A stretch of 40,929 bases of DNA from Acidobacteriota bacterium (GTDB taxonomy: Bacteria > Acidobacteriota > Terriglobia > Terriglobales > Acidobacteriaceae), in the NCBI GenBank assembly GCA_003224755.1, contig QHZR01000076.1:1-40929 (forward strand), given 5' to 3'. Numbering within the stretch: position 1 is the first letter of the stretch; each line of letters begins with the position of its first letter. Positions 7,641 through 16,130 of this stretch are shown here, one piece after another. The translations under genes and the position numbers were made by a program. Under the pieces are notes generated by a model. That model did not search any database. It was not told the DNA's origin and saw only the letters and a list, made by a program, of their open reading frames with translations.

Positions 7641-9308
7641 TTAACGCGGCTGATTACTCTTGAGCACGCGGTAAATGGTCGCTTGCGGCTGACCACTCAC
7701 GCGCACGATCTCAAGCGACATCAGTTCTTGCTTGTTTGCCTTAGACGCGACCGGATCGGAATCGAAAGCAATTGCGTAGTCGGCGTAGGCGGCCGGATGC
7801 TCAAGTGTGCGTTCCCATAACCCCTGGGGATCGTAAGGAATCATCCATGACCGGTGATTGCCCTCATTGATCACTTGCGAGAGGGAAATTCCAGCCTGCT
7901 GAAACAAACCGACATGATCGCCAAGGTACATCAGATATCTGGTGTTGGAGGGCAGTCGCTCTAACTCAGATGCGATGCGGGTTTCGAGCGCAATCCGGGT
8001 GCTGGAGTTGACCACGGACTCCTCATAGCTGACTGGTCCGGCCCGCCACACCTGAACATAAGTCGCTGCAACAAACGCGAAAAAGACGAAAATAATAATG
8101 GCTTTGCTTCGCACGCTTGCGGCAAACCGAAGCAAAGCGTACGCGGCGACCGCGGTGAAAACCGCAAATGCCGGCAGCATCTCGATTCCGTAACGCACGT
8201 TGTAGCGCGAGAACGGCCACCAGACGGGCACGAACAGCGGCACTCCGCTATATGCGATCGAGACCATGTAGAACGGCACCGGCATCCAAAGCAGAAGAAA
8301 GGGCCAGAATTTTCTTTGGAAGAGCAGTGCCGTGGCAGTCCCGAGAAGCAGCGCACCTAACCAGAAGATTTGCCACTTTCCTTCTGCCACATTCAGTTCT
8401 GCGGACTTGAAAAAGTACCGGAAGGCCACGGGCAAGTCATTCGTACCGGGACGCGGCGGCGTTCCCGGCACAGCTGTCTTCTGCTCGATCGCTTTGGCCG
8501 AGTACGGTCCATTTGCGAACTCTAGAGGATTTCGATAGACAGCCGCGTTGTAGCCTAGCCACAGCAACGGAGCCGAGGCAGCGAGCACTGCAAGCTTCCA
8601 TGCGCCCGGACGAAGCGCGGCGAAGTTCCCAATCCAAGCCAGCGATACCAAAAGTGCGACGATGGCGGCAGCGAGCAGCCAGCCGTCATAACGGGTCATG
8701 CAAGCGCCAAGAACGCAAAGCCCGCATCTGACCAGGAATGAGTTTCCAAGTTTCGGATCACCGTTGGCGCAGCTGCGTATCGCCCGGACAAAAAAAACAA
8801 CCGCCCAGAAAAAGAAGGCCAAATAGATCGGCTCCGTCATGGCCGTCGTCTGCAGGTAGATCAAGTTGGGATTTAGCGCGAAAGTGCCCGCGGCAAACCA
8901 GGCGGCAAACCGCTCGGCACCATCAAGCAGGGTGCCCGAGATCTCCCTGTTTTTGGGAGATCTGGGAAAAACGTCCCTAACCAGCAGGAAAATTCCGATC
9001 ACGCTGAGCAAATAAGCAACCAACGACGGAATCGCACCACCAATTCCCGTCTGCCACATCCATCGGGAAACGATGAATGGGAGCATCAGGATGTGGGGGA
9101 GCGGCAACCAGACCGTTCCGAGCTGTAATGGCCCCGGGGTCTGCGAGTCGAACACCCGACGCGCGATGTTGATATGGGCAACGGCATCTCCATAGAGAAG
9201 CAGGTCGCCATGCCGCAAGTAATAAAAGAACGATGCGATAGACACAGCCGCAGCTAGCTGCGCGACCAGGAACAGATCGCTGTGAGAGGTGGAGGGGCGC
9301 TTCTTCAT
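7641..9308 (-). CDS. GT-C fold membrane glycosyltransferase (GT39/PMT-like)
   Basis: Polytopic membrane protein, 555 residues with about a dozen hydrophobic segments. The first periplasmic loop carries YGDAVAHINIAR (Asp41, His45), the place and style of the acidic motif in GT-C enzymes that use polyprenyl-phosphate sugars. WLPLPHIL after the loop also fits this class. A soluble C-terminal region of about 120 residues follows the last helix. Acceptor and sugar cannot be read from the sequence. The ATG shares one base with the TAA of the PfkB-type kinase gene (TAATG), so the two are probably co-translated. Last gene of the mtnP run. Confidence 0.75.
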   Translation of the reverse strand: MKKRPSTSHSDLFLVAQLAAAVSIASFFYYLRHGDLLLYGDAVAHINIARRVFDSQTPGPLQLGTVWLPLPHILMLPFIVSRWMWQTGIGGAIPSLVAYLLSVIGIFLLVRDVFPRSPKNREISGTLLDGAERFAAWFAAGTFALNPNLIYLQTTAMTEPIYLAFFFWAVVFFVRAIRSCANGDPKLGNSFLVRCGLCVLGACMTRYDGWLLAAAIVALLVSLAWIGNFAALRPGAWKLAVLAASAPLLWLGYNAAVYRNPLEFANGPYSAKAIEQKTAVPGTPPRPGTNDLPVAFRYFFKSAELNVAEGKWQIFWLGALLLGTATALLFQRKFWPFLLLWMPVPFYMVSIAYSGVPLFVPVWWPFSRYNVRYGIEMLPAFAVFTAVAAYALLRFAASVRSKAIIIFVFFAFVAATYVQVWRAGPVSYEESVVNSSTRIALETRIASELERLPSNTRYLMYLGDHVGLFQQAGISLSQVINEGNHRSWMIPYDPQGLWERTLEHPAAYADYAIAFDSDPVASKANKQELMSLEIVRVSGQPQATIYRVLKSNQPR

Positions 9309-10231
9309 TATTCCAGGTGAGTCAGCTCGCGAAAGACTTGGAAGCGCGCCTCAATCTCATTGTGCGTTAGGGATTGCAGGCGTTCCGTGCCGAAGCGTTC
9401 GACCGTAAATGATCCCATCACCCCGCCGTAGAACAGCGCGCGCTTGATGACTTCGCGGTTTAGTTCAGGCTGTGAGGCGATGTATCCCATGAAACCCCCG
9501 GCAAAAGAATCACCAGCGCCGGTCGGGTCTTTTACTTCTTCAATCGGCAACGCCGGAGCGCGAAATGGATGGCTGCCCACTCCGAACGCGCCCTCGCGGA
9601 AGAAAATGGTCGCGCCGTATTCTCCGTGCTTAATGACTAGGGCCTGCGGCCCCATAGCAAGCACTTTGCGCGCGGCACGCGGGAGGCTGGGTTCATTGGC
9701 CAGCATCTTGGCCTCGCCATCGTTGATCAAAAGAATGTTGACTAGGCGCAAGGTTTCGCGTAGTTCGGCATTCGCGCCTTGAATCCAGAAGTTCATGGTG
9801 TCGCCGCCGGTCAGCTTGACATCCGAGATTTCCAGTCGCACTGCGGCCTGCAAGCTGGGATGAATGTTGCCGAGGAACAGATACTCGGAATCCTTGTATT
9901 CAGGCGGAATACGCGGTTGGAATTTCTCGAAAACATTCAGCTCGGTGAAATCAGTTTTCGCTTCGTTGAGGTTCTCGAGGTAATGACCGCCCCAGCGAAA
10001 TGTCTTCCCTTCGGCATGCTCAATTCCGCGCGTGTCAATGCCTCGCTTCTTGAGGGCGTTTTCATGTTCTGTCGTGAAGTCTTTGCCAACAACCGCAACC
10101 ACGCGCACGTCTGTGAAATAGCTGGCAGCAAGAGCAAAGTAGGTCCCGGAGCCGCCGAGGACATTGTCGGCGCGGCCGGAAGGAGTCGTGATGTTGTCGA
10201 AAGCGACAGAGCCAACGGCAAGTATGCTCAT
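9308..10231 (-). CDS. PfkB-family carbohydrate/nucleoside kinase
   Basis: ATP-dependent sugar or nucleoside kinase of the ribokinase superfamily, 307 residues, cytoplasmic. Seen: an N-terminal VGSVAFDNI start, the VLGGSGTYFALAA glycine-rich substrate-binding segment (24-36), and the C-terminal signature DPTGAGDSFAGGF (235-247) with the anion hole GAGD and catalytic base Asp241. Substrate is not readable. It overlaps the preceding small secreted-protein gene by ATGA and is two genes after mtnP. An MTA-phosphorylase neighbour makes a ribose- or nucleoside-like substrate thinkable, but that is inference only. Confidence 0.9.
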   Translation of the reverse strand: MSILAVGSVAFDNITTPSGRADNVLGGSGTYFALAASYFTDVRVVAVVGKDFTTEHENALKKRGIDTRGIEHAEGKTFRWGGHYLENLNEAKTDFTELNVFEKFQPRIPPEYKDSEYLFLGNIHPSLQAAVRLEISDVKLTGGDTMNFWIQGANAELRETLRLVNILLINDGEAKMLANEPSLPRAARKVLAMGPQALVIKHGEYGATIFFREGAFGVGSHPFRAPALPIEEVKDPTGAGDSFAGGFMGYIASQPELNREVIKRALFYGGVMGSFTVERFGTERLQSLTHNEIEARFQVFRELTHLE

Positions 10232-10629
10232 TTGCCTGCCGTTTCCACTGTAATCATGTGTTTGGGGTTAGGTTTCAGTTGCGACTCTATCGTGCAGCGG
10301 CTTTTGTCGCAACCAATTTTGGGAGCGCAGAAGTCTTCGTCTCCGTGTATCACACGCAACCTGTATTCCCCAGGTGCTATGTCATCCAAATCGTACCGTC
10401 CTAGCCGATCAGTGGTCACCTTGCGGACTGCAGACCTGCCTGCGAGCAGTTCCACACCAAATCCTTCCAGGACGGCACCGTAGGGATCTTCGAAACTTGC
10501 GGAAAGGTGTTGGGGCTGAGGCAATTTGAACTTCTTGGATGTCGAACATCCACCCATAGCGTTTGAATTCGCTGCGAAGATAGAGGCCCCGATCAGGAAT
10601 GTCGCAGTAAGCATTCTCTTCTGCCTCAT
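10228..10629 (-). CDS. Small exported protein with carboxypeptidase-regulatory-like domain
   Basis: 133 residues. Seen: an N-terminal signal peptide (about 1-24, ending SNA/MGG), then a single beta-sandwich of the carboxypeptidase regulatory-like type, recognisable by [19 protein letters not shown] followed by [20 protein letters not shown], the usual G-x-Y/F-x-I-x-L-x-PGxY pattern. Four cysteines after the signal region (Cys28 in GGCST, then [14 protein letters not shown]) could form disulfides. Both ends overlap neighbours by ATGA (mtnP upstream, pfkB-type downstream), so it is embedded in an operon of cytoplasmic enzymes, which is odd for a secreted protein. Role unknown. Confidence 0.8.
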   Translation of the reverse strand: MRQKRMLTATFLIGASIFAANSNAMGGCSTSKKFKLPQPQHLSASFEDPYGAVLEGFGVELLAGRSAVRKVTTDRLGRYDLDDIAPGEYRLRVIHGDEDFCAPKIGCDKSRCTIESQLKPNPKHMITVETAGK

Positions 10630-11513
10630 TGTGCCTCCAGGTGCTTGCCTAGGATCAGCTTCAACCGCTCTTTCGTCGCCGCCGGTATCTTCGCTTTATC
10701 GGTCAGAATCGCGTGCGCCAGCGCCGAGCCGCACTTGCAACTGCGCTCTTTCGGCATCGCCGCGACCGCTTCGCGAACCACGTTGCACGCGTTCTCGGCA
10801 TTCTTCACCAGCACCGCGACAATCTGATCCACTGTTACTGAATCATGATGCGGATGCCAGCAGTCGTAGTCCGTAACCATCGCGATCGTCACGTAACAAA
10901 TCTCAGCTTCGCGCGCGAGCTTGGCTTCCTGCAGGTTGGTCATGCCGATCACGTCCATGCCCCACGAGCGGTACAGGTTCGATTCTGCTTTGGTGGAAAA
11001 CTGCGGGCCTTCCATGCAGAGATAAGTTCCGCCGCGCTTGCCGACGACTTTGGCCTTCTCGCAAGCCTTACCGACCACTTCCGAAAGCTGCGGGCAAACG
11101 GGATCAGCAAATGCAATGTGCGCAACTACCCCGTCGCCAAAAAATGTATCCACGCGATGGCGTGTGCGGTCCACAAACTGGTCGGGCATGACGAACTCCA
11201 GCGGCTTGTGCTCTTCCTTCAGCGATCCGACGGCAGAAACGGAAAGAATTCTTTCCACGCCGAGCTGCTTGAAACCATGAATGTTGGCGCGGAAATTCAA
11301 CTCGCTGGGCAGAATGCGATGTCCGCGTCCGTGGCGCGCAAGGAATGCAACGTTCCTGCCTTCCAGCCTTCCCAACACGTAAGCGTCGGAAGGCACGCCA
11401 AATGGAGTTTCCAATGCGACTTCCTGAATCCCAGTCAGCCCCGGCATTGAATAAAGTCCGCTGCCTCCAACGATTCCGATTTCGGCTGGCGACAATGTTC
11501 CCTCGCGCGTCAT
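10626..11513 (-). CDS. mtnP: S-methyl-5'-thioadenosine phosphorylase
   Basis: Phosphorolysis of methylthioadenosine to adenine and methylthioribose-1-phosphate in methionine salvage. Seen: the N-terminal phosphate loop [25 protein letters not shown], the base and ribose site [11 protein letters not shown], then [18 protein letters not shown] and TDYDCWH, which together identify the MTAP branch of PNP/MTAP phosphorylases. A late CKCGSAL motif is present near the C-terminus. I choose the ATG at 11513 (295 residues); the longer reading from 11558 adds an unrelated leader. No clear Shine-Dalgarno. First gene of a four-gene overlapping run and divergent from the SnoaL-like gene at 11646. Confidence 0.92.
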   Translation of the reverse strand: MTREGTLSPAEIGIVGGSGLYSMPGLTGIQEVALETPFGVPSDAYVLGRLEGRNVAFLARHGRGHRILPSELNFRANIHGFKQLGVERILSVSAVGSLKEEHKPLEFVMPDQFVDRTRHRVDTFFGDGVVAHIAFADPVCPQLSEVVGKACEKAKVVGKRGGTYLCMEGPQFSTKAESNLYRSWGMDVIGMTNLQEAKLAREAEICYVTIAMVTDYDCWHPHHDSVTVDQIVAVLVKNAENACNVVREAVAAMPKERSCKCGSALAHAILTDKAKIPAATKERLKLILGKHLEAQ

Positions 11514-11645
11514 GAAATTCAAGCGAACGGTGATTATACAAAAGCGCCTGGACATCACTTGAGGAAACCGCTCCGATAGGTGTTAGGATGTGACCCGCTA
11601 TAGCTGTCGTTCGAATGACGCGCTTAAAACGAATGAGGGGTAATC

Positions 11646-12143
11646 ATGAAAGAGATTTCGCGCATCGGTTTGGTGCTCGTGCTTGTGACAGCATCTCTCG
11701 TCGGGCAGAAAAAGCCACAGACCGCCTCGCACAAGCATGACATCGCCGAGAGCTGGATCTCCGCATGGAACTCACATGATCCAGACAAACTGACCGCGGT
11801 CTTCACGCCCGACGTGACCTACGAAGATGTGCCGTTTGGCGCCGTCAATCACGGCTCCGCAGAGCTACGCAAATTTGCTGCGTCTGAGTTTGAAGGGTCT
11901 CCGGACTTGCACGTCGAATTGGCAAGCAGCTCAATTGAAGGCGAGCACGGCAGCATTGAATGGACCTTCAGCGGCACGGACGCAGGAATATTCAAGACCG
12001 GCAAAAAATTCAGCGTTCGCGGCGTGAGCATTGTCACGGTTAAAAACGGAAAGATTTCCCGCAACAGAGATTATTACGATGTAGCGACGCTGATGAAGCA
12101 GGTTGGACTATTGCCGCCGGAGGATTCAGCACCCAAGAATTGA
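11646..12143 (+). CDS. Exported SnoaL-like (NTF2-fold) protein
   Basis: 165 residues with a signal peptide (about 1-20, ending SLVGQ) and one SnoaL/ketosteroid-isomerase-like domain: an AESWISAWNSHDPDKLTAVFTPDVTYEDVPFG opening helix-strand pattern and a closing VKNGKISRNRDYYD strand. Such domains bind or isomerise small hydrophobic ligands, but many have no known activity; I see no basis for a substrate. The ATG has AGGGG about five bases upstream. The gene ends 6 bases before the convergent hydrolase gene and starts 132 bases from the divergent mtnP start. Confidence 0.85.
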   Translation: MKEISRIGLVLVLVTASLVGQKKPQTASHKHDIAESWISAWNSHDPDKLTAVFTPDVTYEDVPFGAVNHGSAELRKFAASEFEGSPDLHVELASSSIEGEHGSIEWTFSGTDAGIFKTGKKFSVRGVSIVTVKNGKISRNRDYYDVATLMKQVGLLPPEDSAPKN

Positions 12144-12149
12144 ACAAGG

Positions 12150-13130
12150 TCACTTGTCGTCGTCGAGCGGGATTGGTTCGAAATATTTCGGCACGATCAC
12201 ATTGGTTTTAGGCGAGGCAGCTTTAACTTCCTGGATGAACGATTGCAGAGTGTCAATGGCAAGCTGCTGAGAGGCGCCATAAGGTTCGGTGTAGTTGTCC
12301 CAATGCGTGGGAAGCACCAGGGCAGGAAAGTCCAGAGCGCGGAGGAGTCGCCCGGTGTAGTCATAGATTTCCCTGCGAGATGGGCCAGCGCCGACCAGGA
12401 CCACATCGGGGCTGAGCTTATCCAATTCGCGCTCAATATAGTTATTGGCGCCAAAAGCCAGGATCTGATGCTCGTGAAACCGTATGAGGTAGGCGAGCGT
12501 TCCGCCCTCGGAATCCATCTGGCGTAGCGTCAGCGGCGCTTTCATGCCGGCGGGCTCCTTCTCCGAACTGAAGTAGCGCTTGTGGTCGAGCGGGCTATGA
12601 AGGCTGGGGATGACCTTGACCGAGAAATCGCCGAAATCGTAGTCCTCGCCGCCGCGGACGGTAATCAGTTGGTCCTCAGGCACGCTGAACGCCCGCATCA
12701 CATTCTCCGTGCTCTCGGTCCCGATCACTGTCGCATGAGTCTTGAGTGCGATATGCGGAACATCCATGACGTGGTCAATGTGAGTGTGCGTCACCAGGAT
12801 GAAATTGGCTTGATGAATGTGCGCGTCAACGGTGGCGGCATCAGGTTCAACGACTTCGTTCCAGTCGTGGACCGGTCGGGGATCGGCGGCTTGCCCGCTC
12901 GACGCAGGGGCAGAGGGCGCGCGGATTTGAATTCGCGAAAGATAGGGATCGATGAGAATCACGGTCTTGCCGTCGCTGATTTCCCAAGCGGCGGTGCCCA
13001 TGTAGGTGAGGGTGACTTGCGATTTCTTCGCCGGCGGGGGTGGCGCGGCTGTCGACTGAGCGGCAGCGGTGGCAACGAGTGTGAACGCGAGCCCCAGAAT
13101 CCAGATGCTACGCTGAAGAGCCATTTTCAT
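12150..13130 (-). CDS. Exported metallo-beta-lactamase-fold hydrolase (UlaG-like)
   Basis: 326 residues. Seen: signal peptide (about 1-25, ending TAAAQS), a strand-rich start LTYMGTAAWEISDG, the metal motif THTHIDH (His115, His117, Asp119, His120), a His at SLHSPLDH, and a late PTHWDNY carrying a His. The overall order resembles UlaG-type metal-dependent hydrolases, sometimes annotated as MBL-fold phosphoesterase or lactonase. Substrate unknown; export to the periplasm is unusual for UlaG itself. Start at 13130 or the in-frame ATG six bases downstream; no distinct ribosome site. Confidence 0.85.
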   Translation of the reverse strand: MKMALQRSIWILGLAFTLVATAAAQSTAAPPPPAKKSQVTLTYMGTAAWEISDGKTVILIDPYLSRIQIRAPSAPASSGQAADPRPVHDWNEVVEPDAATVDAHIHQANFILVTHTHIDHVMDVPHIALKTHATVIGTESTENVMRAFSVPEDQLITVRGGEDYDFGDFSVKVIPSLHSPLDHKRYFSSEKEPAGMKAPLTLRQMDSEGGTLAYLIRFHEHQILAFGANNYIERELDKLSPDVVLVGAGPSRREIYDYTGRLLRALDFPALVLPTHWDNYTEPYGASQQLAIDTLQSFIQEVKAASPKTNVIVPKYFEPIPLDDDK

Positions 13131-13198
13131 TGCAGTCTGTCTTTTCGAGCGCCTAGAAGCTTGTTTGATGTCATGGGTTCGATTTTCCGCGGTGTTTG

Positions 13199-14698
13199 TT
13201 AAGGCGTCGCGAAGACTGCGCGGCGGAATTCTTTGCTAGTACCCGGCTCCAAGCTCTCGGTCACAAGGACTGTGTCTTCTTTCACGCCGATGATTACGTC
13301 ACCGTCTTGCGTCTTCCAGGCATGATCGCCACTCAAGCTCCCTAGCATTTTCAGGTCTCTGGGCAAATTGCTGTCAGGCGGGGCCTCAGCGGCCTTATAT
13401 CGCTGTTGCACTCCGCGCGCATAAATCGCGGCAAACTGCGCTGCAGCTTTCGAGCTCGACCACTTCGACACAAAGATCAGCCCGAGAGGAGCGGATGCAT
13501 TTCCCTTCAGCCGCGCCGAATAATAGTATCCACCGCGCCAATTGGGATAGATCTTGTCCGCGGTTTCGTGGTCTGCATATTGTTCGGCCAGCACTGCGAC
13601 ATCGAATTCCCCAATCGCGCCGACGTCAAAACGGTCGTAATTTTTCAATATGTGCTTGAAATCGGGTAATGGCAGCGGCGGCAAGTGCTCCCCTGAAATG
13701 TAAGTCTCGGGTTCCATAATTTCGCGGCTGGTCTGCGGAGGATTTGCGAAAGTCGCGGCGAAGGCCTTGTCTTTGCCCTGGGCGCGCAGCAATTCTGCTT
13801 CAAACTCCACCCCGTAGTGATACGGGAACATCAACTCTTCCTTCATGAAGATGGGAGCGTTCTTGTATTGCACGGAATCGGCCGAGCCACTGGCCATGCC
13901 TTCATTCAGCATCTGCACGACTTCAGGCGCGTCTGCAACGGTGCGATGCATGGGCGCGAGCATGTAATCCACCAGCACGACCATCGCCTGACCTTCAGCC
14001 ACCGCCTCGCGAGCTTCACTGTTTTCATCTTTCGTGATGTCGTCAGGCGTGAGGTCCTTCTTGGTGTCGAGGTCCTCAGCGCCGCGCTTCAGCCATTTAT
14101 CCAGGGCGAATGATTGATCTTGGAGTGCGTGCGTCAACTCGTGCGCCAGCACCGGACGCTGCAAGTCGGGCAGTACCCAATCAAGCAGATTCACAGTTTT
14201 GGATTTGGCGTCGTAGTAGCCCGCGACCTGCTCCTCCAGCAGGCTGACCAGGAAGGTTTGCAGATCAAAATCCTTGGGCAGCAGACCGAATTTTTTCAGC
14301 ACCAGCTCGGTGCGGCGGAGGCGCTGCACGTCCTTGTCCTCGGCCATGTTCTTTTTGAGATAGCTGACCACCTCATCCCGGCTTGCAAGGCGGCGCTTGA
14401 CTTCGTGTTTGATAGGGAGCGCGGTATCCTTGCTGGCAAAGTCGAGAATCGTGTCCACGTCGCGGAAGAGCTGCTCGGCCTGTTGCGGAGTGATCTTGTC
14501 TTCGGGCTTGCCGGAGGTCTTTTCGTCGGATTGCTCAGCAGTTTTCCGGTCGGGCTTCGATTCGGCTTTCTGAGGCGAATTCTGTTGCGGCGATCGCGGG
14601 GCAATCGGCTCTTCGGCGAAGCACAGGCCAGACAGCAGAAGAACAACAATCAGCGCGGTGTTTGTGCGAAACCGCCCCGCTCTGAAGAATCGAGACAT
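13199..14698 (-). CDS. Exported protein with HExxH motif, putative metalloprotease
   Basis: 499 residues. Seen: a signal peptide (about 10-28), a low-complexity Lys/Glu/Ser/Pro-rich linker (about 35-72), and then a globular part with LAHELTHALQDQ, a canonical zinc-protease HExxH (186-190) preceded by EEQVAGYYD. A Glu-rich EAREAVAEGQAM about 40 residues later may supply the third ligand. The C-terminal half (about 330-499) contains a region that recalls lipoprotein-like beta domains but I do not recognise it. Family not certain; it resembles orphan acidobacterial peptidases. The gene has a short gap to the metallo-hydrolase and may share its promoter. Confidence 0.72.
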   Translation of the reverse strand: MSRFFRAGRFRTNTALIVVLLLSGLCFAEEPIAPRSPQQNSPQKAESKPDRKTAEQSDEKTSGKPEDKITPQQAEQLFRDVDTILDFASKDTALPIKHEVKRRLASRDEVVSYLKKNMAEDKDVQRLRRTELVLKKFGLLPKDFDLQTFLVSLLEEQVAGYYDAKSKTVNLLDWVLPDLQRPVLAHELTHALQDQSFALDKWLKRGAEDLDTKKDLTPDDITKDENSEAREAVAEGQAMVVLVDYMLAPMHRTVADAPEVVQMLNEGMASGSADSVQYKNAPIFMKEELMFPYHYGVEFEAELLRAQGKDKAFAATFANPPQTSREIMEPETYISGEHLPPLPLPDFKHILKNYDRFDVGAIGEFDVAVLAEQYADHETADKIYPNWRGGYYYSARLKGNASAPLGLIFVSKWSSSKAAAQFAAIYARGVQQRYKAAEAPPDSNLPRDLKMLGSLSGDHAWKTQDGDVIIGVKEDTVLVTESLEPGTSKEFRRAVFATP

Positions 14699-14835
14699 CC
14701 CTTAAACATACTGGGGATTCGGTGATTCAACAAGAAGGCAGGAAGTGCATGCCTTGTATAGAACTCCAATCGAGAAGGACAAACACCGAACCGAACCGTT
14801 CATCAAATGATAGTCGAATTGAGGAGACGAAAGTT

Positions 14836-15072
14836 ATGACGCGCTGTGAAGTATGTGGAAACGAGTACGACAAGATGTTCGCTGTTGTCGCGAATGGAGA
14901 GCAACACTTTTTCGACAGTTTTGAGTGCGCAATTCACGCTCTGGCTCCGACGTGTGCCCATTGCAGTTGTCGCGTTCTCGGCCATGGCGTGGAAGCAAGC
15001 GGCGCAATTTACTGCTGGGCAAACTGCGCCCGGCAAGCCGGAGTTTCCAACATAGCCGATCGCGCGGCCTGA
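14836..15072 (+). CDS. Metallothionein-like small zinc-binding protein
   Basis: 78 residues, cytoplasmic. Eight cysteines at positions 4, 7, 31, 40, 43, 45, 60 and 64 and several His (24, 34, 42, 50). The CEVCGN start, FDSFECAIHALAP middle and CAHCSCR then GxIYC..NCA end match what I know of prokaryotic metallothionein-related proteins, which bind zinc or other soft metals in clusters. The ATG at 14836 has GAGGAG about nine bases upstream; a longer in-frame reading from 14722 has no such site. Family typical proteins often have CC near the end; here CW replaces it. Stands alone between divergent and co-oriented genes. Confidence 0.8.
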   Translation: MTRCEVCGNEYDKMFAVVANGEQHFFDSFECAIHALAPTCAHCSCRVLGHGVEASGAIYCWANCARQAGVSNIADRAA

Positions 15073-15288
15073 AGGCTTTAAAGCACAAAACCTAAATTAG
15101 CGAAGGACGGGAATTCGATCCTTCCCGGCTTTGAAAGATTTTGCCACCGCGGCTACGCAAAGGTTGCATCGGTCTCCTAGTAAAACACTACTGATTTTCC
15201 CGTATGCATTACTGGGGAGAACCCTTTCGGAAGGAAACCATACCCGCATGCCGCCGAATCGAAATCTCAGACAAGGAGCGCTAAACCT

Positions 15289-16026
15289 ATGAAATGGCAA
15301 TCTACGATTGTTGTACTGCTACTTTGCCTGGGAACTTTCGTCTGGGCGCAGAACGACCAAAGCTCGAGTGCCAACCAGAATGCAGTAAGTACTGCTGGCA
15401 GCTCCGAATTGCAACAAGCGACGGACGTGGTTGAACACATGAGCGCAACGGCTCCGGACAAAGGTGTACCGAAACAAGTCCTTGAGGGGGCAAAATGCGT
15501 CGCCGTCATTCCGAAGCTGGTGAAAGGCGCCTTCGTTGTCGGCGGTGAACATGGAACGGGAGTAGCCACCTGCCGAACCAGCACCAATAGCTGGAGCGCG
15601 CCGGCACCATTCTCGGTTTCCGGCATCAGCTGGGGTCCGCAGATTGGCGGTAAAAGCAGCGACTTGCTGATGTTCATCATGAACGACCAAGGTATGAACG
15701 ACCTGATAATGAACGACCTGATAGCAGGTCATATCAAAGTGGGTGCTGATGTATCCGCTGCAGCAGGCCCAGTGGGCCGCCAAGCTTCTGTCGAAGGCGG
15801 CTGGGAAGCTGGGATCCTCACCTATTCAGGCAGCAAGGGCGCATTCATTGGCGCTTCGCTGAATGGGGCGGAACTGCACCAGGATGGCAAGGCTACGCGA
15901 GCTTGGTACGGAAAAGATGTTCCCTTTAAGGACATCCTTCAAGGAAACACTCAGATGCCAAACGAGCAAGCTCGAGCGTTCGTAAACGCAGTGCAGAACG
16001 CGAAGGAAACTGCGCAGATGCACTAA
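15289..16026 (+). CDS. Exported SYLF/Ysc84-type lipid-binding protein
   Basis: 245 residues. Seen: signal peptide (about 1-20, ending VWAQ), then a SYLF (DUF500/Ysc84) domain: VPKQVLEGAKCVAVIPKLVKGAFVVGGEHGTGV, a GPQIGG segment, DVSAAAGPVGRQA and a late GAFIGASLNGA. Family knowledge: Ysc84-type domains bind phospholipids or phosphoinositides and actin in yeast; the bacterial role is unknown. AAGGAG lies about ten bases before the ATG. An in-frame 15-base duplication gives MNDLI twice in the loop before the third motif (see repeat). Upstream 216 bases are non-coding. Confidence 0.87.
   Translation: MKWQSTIVVLLLCLGTFVWAQNDQSSSANQNAVSTAGSSELQQATDVVEHMSATAPDKGVPKQVLEGAKCVAVIPKLVKGAFVVGGEHGTGVATCRTSTNSWSAPAPFSVSGISWGPQIGGKSSDLLMFIMNDQGMNDLIMNDLIAGHIKVGADVSAAAGPVGRQASVEGGWEAGILTYSGSKGAFIGASLNGAELHQDGKATRAWYGKDVPFKDILQGNTQMPNEQARAFVNAVQNAKETAQMH
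15694..15723 (+). repeat. In-frame tandem 15-base duplication
   Basis: Two exact adjacent copies of ATGAACGACCTGATA encode MNDLI-MNDLI inside the SYLF protein; a diverged third unit (MNDQG) lies just before. Homologues I recall usually carry a single such unit before the ADASVAAGPVGR-like motif, so this looks like a recent slippage or duplication that stays in frame. Confidence 0.85.
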
Positions 16027-16042
16027 GCGCAAAGCATGTCAG

Positions 16043-16080
16043 AGGGCGGCCCATCGTTCGGAAAGAGTGCGGCCGTCCCT
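16043..16080. terminator. Imperfect GC hairpin between convergent genes
   Basis: AGGGCGGCC at 16043-16051 can pair with GGCCGTCCCT at 16071-16080 (nine pairs with one bulged T, loop of 19). It lies between the tail-to-tail SYLF and DinB-like genes and might stop transcription both ways. No T-run follows, so it is equally likely a dispersed GC palindrome. Confidence 0.35.
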
Positions 16081-16130
16081 CACATCCGACGGGCAGAGCC
16101 GAAGCCTCGCACACAGGCTGCGAGCGCTGG

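Noticed and set aside
10845-11450. Plus-strand reading frame of 201 codons
   Set aside because: Antisense to mtnP, whose protein motifs are unambiguous.
12582-13202. Plus-strand reading frame of 206 codons
   Set aside because: Antisense to the metallo-hydrolase; no protein-like features.
14114-14725. Plus-strand reading frame of 203 codons
   Set aside because: Antisense to the HExxH protein gene; it encodes an improbable Leu/Arg/Gln-rich product.
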